Shown in pieces: positions 59,468 through 64,000 of a stretch of 64,000 bases of DNA. Each line of letters starts with the position of its first letter. The stretch's first letter is position 1. A program made the position numbers and the translations under genes. The stretch lies in assembly GCA_018466975.1 (NCBI GenBank), contig CM031560.1, positions 2,170,001 to 2,234,000 on the forward strand. The letters are read 5' to 3'. This DNA comes from Sparassis latifolia. Taxonomy: Eukaryota > Basidiomycota > Agaricomycetes > Polyporales > Sparassidaceae. The notes under the pieces are model-generated. The model was given only the letters and a program-made list of their open reading frames with translations, was not told the DNA's origin and did no database searches.

Positions 59468-59652
59468 CGCCGTTGGCCTTGCAGTCGGACGTTGCGGACG
59501 GTAGGCGACGAACGGGTGCTCTCGGTCTGTGACCGGAGGACGCCGGCCGCATGGACGGCTGATCTCCTCCTGGATCTCATCTGCCTGCAGATCTCCGTAT
59601 TCAAAGGCTCTCAGCCGCCTTCCGTCCGTAGTACGTACCTCATACAGTTACG
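59468..59652. promoter_or_regulatory. Shared divergent promoter, NDUFA9-like/DUF2462 genes
   Basis: 185 nt separate two outward-facing start codons. No TATA box is obvious. Confidence 0.5.
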
Positions 59653-60054
59653 ATGGTCCAAGGTCAAACCAAAGGCTTGCAAAAGCACAAGTCTTCCACT
59701 TCGCGACACGCTGCGAAGGCGGCAGCAGCCCCAAAGAAGGGCAAGCGCTACATCGCACCGAAGAAAGCTGCCGCCGTGAAGCACGCAGCAATACACCGCG
59801 TGCGCATACACCCGTGTTCGTGATTCCGAACACATGTTTACTGACAGCTGGGTCGCAGGAGTTGAGCGCGAAGATAAACAAGAGCATCGAGCACCAGGTT
59901 GCGACCGCTGCGTCGTCCGGGAAGCTCACGATCATGAAGAACGTGGCGCTGGAGGGGTGTGTATCCTCTACTTCCATTGTACGCTCTGTAGATCTGACGA
60001 AATTATTTGTCCCCTAGTGTCGCGAAGGCAGCCAAAAGCAAGAAAAAGTCGTGA
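59653..60054 (+). CDS. Small basic DUF2462 (UPF0390) protein
   Basis: Three exons, 59653-59799, 59859-59956 and 60018-60054, 93 residues. The N-terminal half is highly basic: 'VQGQTKGLQKHKSSTSRHAA' then 'KKGKRYIAPKKAAAVKHAA'. It is followed by a helix 'LSAKINKSIEHQVATAASSG' and a Lys-rich end 'KAAKSKKKS'. This fits the DUF2462/UPF0390 family (human C19orf53), small nucleolar-type basic proteins linked with ribosome production. All introns are in phase (59, 61 nt). The family call is from pattern; the role is inferred. Confidence 0.75.
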
Positions 60055-60877
60055 TAATGATCATGTCTCGTCCGCGTCGTTGATTTTGGCACAACCAGTA
60101 TTTGTGAGTATCCGACTTTGTGTGGGTTAATGTAATCTACCCAACCAGTCACTTTTACTCTAGAACATCTCCGATCTCTTGCAGCGTGGATGTAGCTGGC
60201 GATAGCGTTGCCGACATATCTATTCACCTACCCTCGCGCCATATTGCACCACACACCGTACCCCAACTCCATTCATCAGCAACTTCACGCCAAACTACGG
60301 CAATCCCGCAAGCCAACCGCAGTCAGGTTATAGGAGGGCGATGCCCGACACAACATACATTCTCTACATGGTAGATACAAAAATTGCAGGGTATTCAACC
60401 GATGTACATGTACAGTGTACGGATTGCAATGCGATGTATGTATGAACGTCACGACTTGATGCAGATGCAGATGCCCTTGGGCGAGTGAGGCAAACACAGG
60501 ATAAAAACACAAGGCCATAGAAGAACGAAGTGGCAGGGAGGAGGTAATCATGGGGAGGTGAAATTAACTGGCACGAACGAAAACCGTATACACACGTGCG
60601 GACACGCGGAAGAATTGCCAGGAGAAAATTGGATGGACAGGATATGATATACGACATGGTCAATGACGATCACAATGCGAGGCAGTCATGATGGGGATGA
60701 GGATGAATGATGCATGATGATGGTAGTCCGAGTGCAAGAATCGAAATGAGGATACAGCTGCAGAATCGTGCAAAGAAAACAGCTTGATACAAACTGATGC
60801 ATAGAATAGCCCACGCCGGGCGCCCAGATAGCCCGAACGGACGACCAGGGCGCCACGCGCTCGGCCGGGGCGCGGCC
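60055..60877. other. Intergenic between converging genes
   Basis: No coding frame, RNA gene or repeat recognised; holds the 3' flanks of the DUF2462 and CENP-B-type genes. Confidence 0.45.
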
Positions 60878-62716
60878 CTAGAGTATGGTCGAACGGTCAT
60901 ACGGCACGCCGACATTCCTCTGGAAGAGGTTGCACTTGACGGCGTACAGTGCACGGCGCTCAGGCTCCGTGATCGCGTCATCGTTCACCTCGTGTTCGAT
61001 GTACGTGAGAACCTTGTCGAAGTACATTTCAGCCTCCTCGGCTGTCGGGCACTGCCCGTCCGAGTATATGGCGATTTTGGGTACCACCTCAACGACCTTT
61101 CCCTGGTCGGGGCCGTCGGGAACGGTGATCGGCATGGGCTCAGTTGGGAGGGGCGGGGGAGAGGGGGAAGGCTCAATGACGGGCGAATGGGAAGATGGCA
61201 ACTGGAGGTGCATGCCACTGTCGGTGGTCCACGCCGGACGCAATATCGGGTCGACCGTATGACCATCTTGTTCGAGGCGCATGCTGTACCCCTCATGCTG
61301 AACCTGAGCGGGTTGGTCGGGGAGATACTCCGGGACGCCCGCATTATTATCCTCTCGAGGAGCCACTCTTGACGCTTTCTTTTGCTGTGGATAACCGTTG
61401 AAGATCCCCTTGCGGATGCCATGACGGTTCTTGAAGTTCTCCACCCATCCAGAGCTAGCCTTGAATTTCTCCTCGGTGATGCCCATGTCGAGCGCATACT
61501 GCTTGGCTGTATTGCGGATGAGGGCGTCTGTAATGATTGTCTTATTCTTCTTGCACTCCTTAAGCCAATCCAGAAGACGGAACTCAAGCCAGGGGAACTT
61601 GGTGGGTCTACGTAACGACCCAAGTAAGTCAGTAACAACGAGAGCAGAATGAACAGGAAAACTACCTCGTCCTGGACGACCTATCGGTCACCTCGTCGTC
61701 CGCCTTGTTCAACCAGTTCTGTTTTGCTTTCAAGATTTTGCTGACCGTGCTGCGTTCGACACCGAAGTGAGCAGCGATCTGATCCTGCTTCATGGTAGGA
61801 TTTTCTTCCTGGTACCTGCATATTTGCTTGCGGTCGGCGTTGGTCAGTTTCTGTTTGCGATTCTTTCGCAGAACAGTATCTGGCACGACCAGCGGAGCTG
61901 CAGGGAGAGGCGAAGGATTGTGCGAGCCTGATATAGAGGTGGAAGATGCAGAAGTGAGAGCAGACGCTACGCTGAGTGCGGGAGACGCAGAACGAGGGTT
62001 GGTGGAGGCCGAACCGGAGCCCGATCCGGATCCGGAAGTTGAACGTGAATGAGATGGCACGAACGTGTACGGAGAATATGCATGACCAGTATTCAGCATG
62101 TAGGGAGGTATCCCGCCGCGCATACCAAAAACTGGCTCGGGTTGGGCATCAGCCGGAGTCGCAGCGCGAGACATCTGCTGGGGGTGGCCACTGAATGCCG
62201 AGGACTGCTGCGATCTCTGCAGCTGCCGTGACCGCATTACAACAAAGAAAGGACGTCGAGATATGAAGTACGCACCTCGTAAGAGTAGTTTGACGCGTGA
62301 TTTTGATCATCTGGAGAATGTTGGCTTTGTGCTGCAGCACGAGCACGGCGACGAGTGAGAATACGGCTAGGGCCGATGCTGCTTTCTACCTGCGGCTCGT
62401 GAAATGCGAGAGAATCGTTGGGTTGATGATGGTTGATTGGGGGAAGGTGAGGATGGCGATGTGCGAATGAGTCAGGCTGCGAGGGAGGAACAAAGGGGTT
62501 TGCGTCTGGGTGTGGATGGTGGTGGTATTCAACATGATTCGGGGTAGGATTCATCATTGTATAGACGTTTGTGGGGTGCCTCGTGGAGACCGGGCCATTG
62601 GATGTGTTGTTGTGCCAATCCATGGGTGGAGGAGGAGAGGTGGGCGAGAAATGTACGTGACCGTCGGAGGAAGGTGGCTGAGTCGGTTGATGGTACATGA
62701 GGCCCGCATAGTCCAT
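60878..62716 (-). CDS. CENP-B/Psq-type DNA-binding protein
   Basis: Model: complement(60878-61607, 61666-62222, 62276-62716), 575 residues. The N-terminal third is His/Pro/Ser-rich and disordered. A Psq/CENP-B N-terminal helix-turn-helix follows: 'KLTNADRKQICRYQEENP', 'QDQIAAHFGVERSTVSKIL'. A second, Tc5/CENP-B-type helix-turn-helix follows: 'FPWLEFRLLDWLKECKKN', 'TAKQYALDMGITEEKFKASS', and 'GWVENFKNRHGIRKG'. The tail is Pro/Ser-rich and ends 'RNVGVPYDRSTIL'. Both halves of the bipartite DNA-binding region are open. No DDE nuclease domain follows, so this is a domesticated, transposase-derived DNA-binding protein like the ARS-binding/CENP-B homologues of fission yeast rather than a mobile element. 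Target sites are unknown. Confidence 0.85.
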
Positions 62717-63342
62717 TATCTCGGGCGTGGTGCGCTGAGCAGAAATTTTGGATCCCGGGAGGGATTGCTGTGAGGAGATTGTGCAGTCGGAAGATGCGTC
62801 AGAGGACGACGTCTTATGAAGATGAATATTTCGTGGAATCAGCTCCAGCTGTCGGCAGCATGTATACTCGGAAGTCGATCGGCTGCGATCCGAGTTGCAG
62901 GCGTCACGGTGGTCTTTATTCCGCTCTCTCTAGTTAATCGCATCTTTCATTTCCCTCCTCCCATGTTATCCTGCAGTATCCAGACACATGTTCTTGTCGT
63001 CTGGTCCACGAAACACAGCAGCTCGTTCGAGCAGATACTTGGTCGCGTGCACGGTTCGTTCAAACTTTGTACATTTCCTTTTTGGCCACGCGTTCTTGAC
63101 GCGTCTGACAGCGGAAGATCTTCTGCTGCCACTGAAATACGCGCTTCGGGACGCGCCCAGCGTGGTTCTTACTCTGGATAATACTAATAACATACAGTTC
63201 CGCTCACCTACACATACCGGGTCGAGTGTTGCTGGAAGCCTGCAGTAAGCTTTACCCAGAATTCAATATCGAGAATTATAATCGTAGGAAAGAAATAGTC
63301 CTCCAATCCGGTGATACCTATCCCTTCTGAATCTTCATCGAA
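62717..63342. other. Upstream region of the CENP-B-type gene
   Basis: About 620 nt between the start of the CENP-B-type gene and the 3' end of the gene at the right edge. The plus-strand frame 62816-63181 shows no protein-like pattern. Confidence 0.4.
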
Positions 63343-64000
63343 TTAACTCTCAAGAAATCCATCAATTTCGCCGTCATTCAGGGCGTCGATTATTTCACTG
63401 TCCGTCTCTGGAGGTCTGGACAGCGGTGATTTCACACTTGTGTTCAACGGCGCTTCCGCACATTTCGTCAGCTTCAACGGAGGCCTTGCATTCTCGTGCA
63501 AAGGAGGTTTAGGAATAGAAGTCGTCGCAGCCCTGTCCTGCGCTCTGATCCTGCAGGTCTCTCCCTGATGTGGCAGGACTTCGCATTCAGGACAGCCACA
63601 CGAATTCTTAGCCCGGACCCACTATCAGCCTTCTCGGAAATTACCAGTTCGTTCTCCTGGAGACGAGGTCTGCTGGTGTGGACTCGTCAACCCACTAGTA
63701 TACCATCCACCTATAGACCATGTATGAGCAAGTATACGGTTCGTCTTCATTTTAGCCGAGGTAGGATCAAGCTAAAGACGAAATCCTTCTTCAACAGATA
63801 TTCTTCCTGAGATCATTCAGGTTCAGCAGGAAATTGACATGCCATCCGACCACCTCACCATGGATACACGCAGCTCCGCACATCGGTCCTAAGTCTCAGG
63901 CCTCATCTCCCCGTGCATCATCCCTATCCAGGCGCAGTGCAGAAGCTTCAAGTCCCCACGCCGAGCCCTACTCAATTACCTCTGCCACGTTGCGCCAACG
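63343..64000 (-). CDS. Partial gene with a Cys-rich motif (cut by window)
   Basis: A minus-strand frame ends at TAA 63343-63345. Reading towards it are 'WVRAKNSCGCPECEVLPHQG', 'ETCRIRAQDRAATTS', a Pro-rich stretch, and an acidic end 'ETDSEIIDALNDGEIDGFLE'. A good donor/acceptor pair (GTAATT...GATAG) lies just upstream, joining 'RPRLQENEL' to 'WVRAK'. The CxCxxC...C pattern could bind a metal. More exons must lie further right; the 5' part within the window is not resolved, so the start given is the window edge. Family not recognised. Confidence 0.35.

Overview
The window reads as nuclear DNA of a mushroom-forming basidiomycete (Agaricomycetes). Genes are dense, lie on both strands, and are broken by many short introns of about 50-60 nt with GT..AG ends. 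Proteins typical of this group are present: Rtt109, a Zn2Cys6 regulator, Ure2p-like glutathione transferases, a Plavaka-type transposase and a DUF6532-type protein. I found no tRNA, rRNA or CRISPR array. Exon models come from reading splice sites and protein homology by eye; bounds marked approximate are not fixed.

Layout. 1-2132 (+): 3' part of prp8, cut by the window edge. 2293-5786 (-): PH-domain protein. 7469-9738: FCF2 and COQ5, divergent over a 160-nt promoter. 9974-12698 (+): cullin-1. 13190-19154 (-): very large ankyrin-repeat protein. 19456-22618: a 383-bp inverted repeat, an unidentified spliced gene, the mitochondrial ribosomal protein mL58 and a small ORF. 23269-27912 (-): three tandem Ure2p-like GST genes with identical exon layout. 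28640-30965 (-): Ser/Pro-rich coiled-coil protein. 32556-34073 (-): RTT109. 36146-38365 (+): SAS10/UTP3. 38661-41873 (-): Zn2Cys6 transcription factor with microexons. 42535-46245 (-): a broken second copy of part of prp8. 46643-56315: accessory island with an unidentified spliced gene carrying paired hairpins, Plavaka remnants, an apparently intact Plavaka transposase and a divergent DUF6532-type gene. 56999-62716: TOM22, the NDUFA9-like complex I subunit, a DUF2462 small basic protein and a CENP-B/Psq-type DNA-binding protein. The right edge cuts a Cys-motif gene.

Most genes are housekeeping: splicing (prp8), ribosome biogenesis (FCF2, SAS10, probably the DUF2462 protein), ubiquitin ligation (cullin), ubiquinone synthesis and respiration (COQ5, NDUFA9-like), and mitochondrial import and translation (TOM22, mL58). 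They do not form operons. The part most worth attention is 42.5-56.3 kb. There a segmental prp8 copy has decayed by deletions, frameshifts and a 603-bp insertion beside Plavaka sequences, and next to it two consecutive putative introns carry a repeated hairpin with a compensatory base-pair change.
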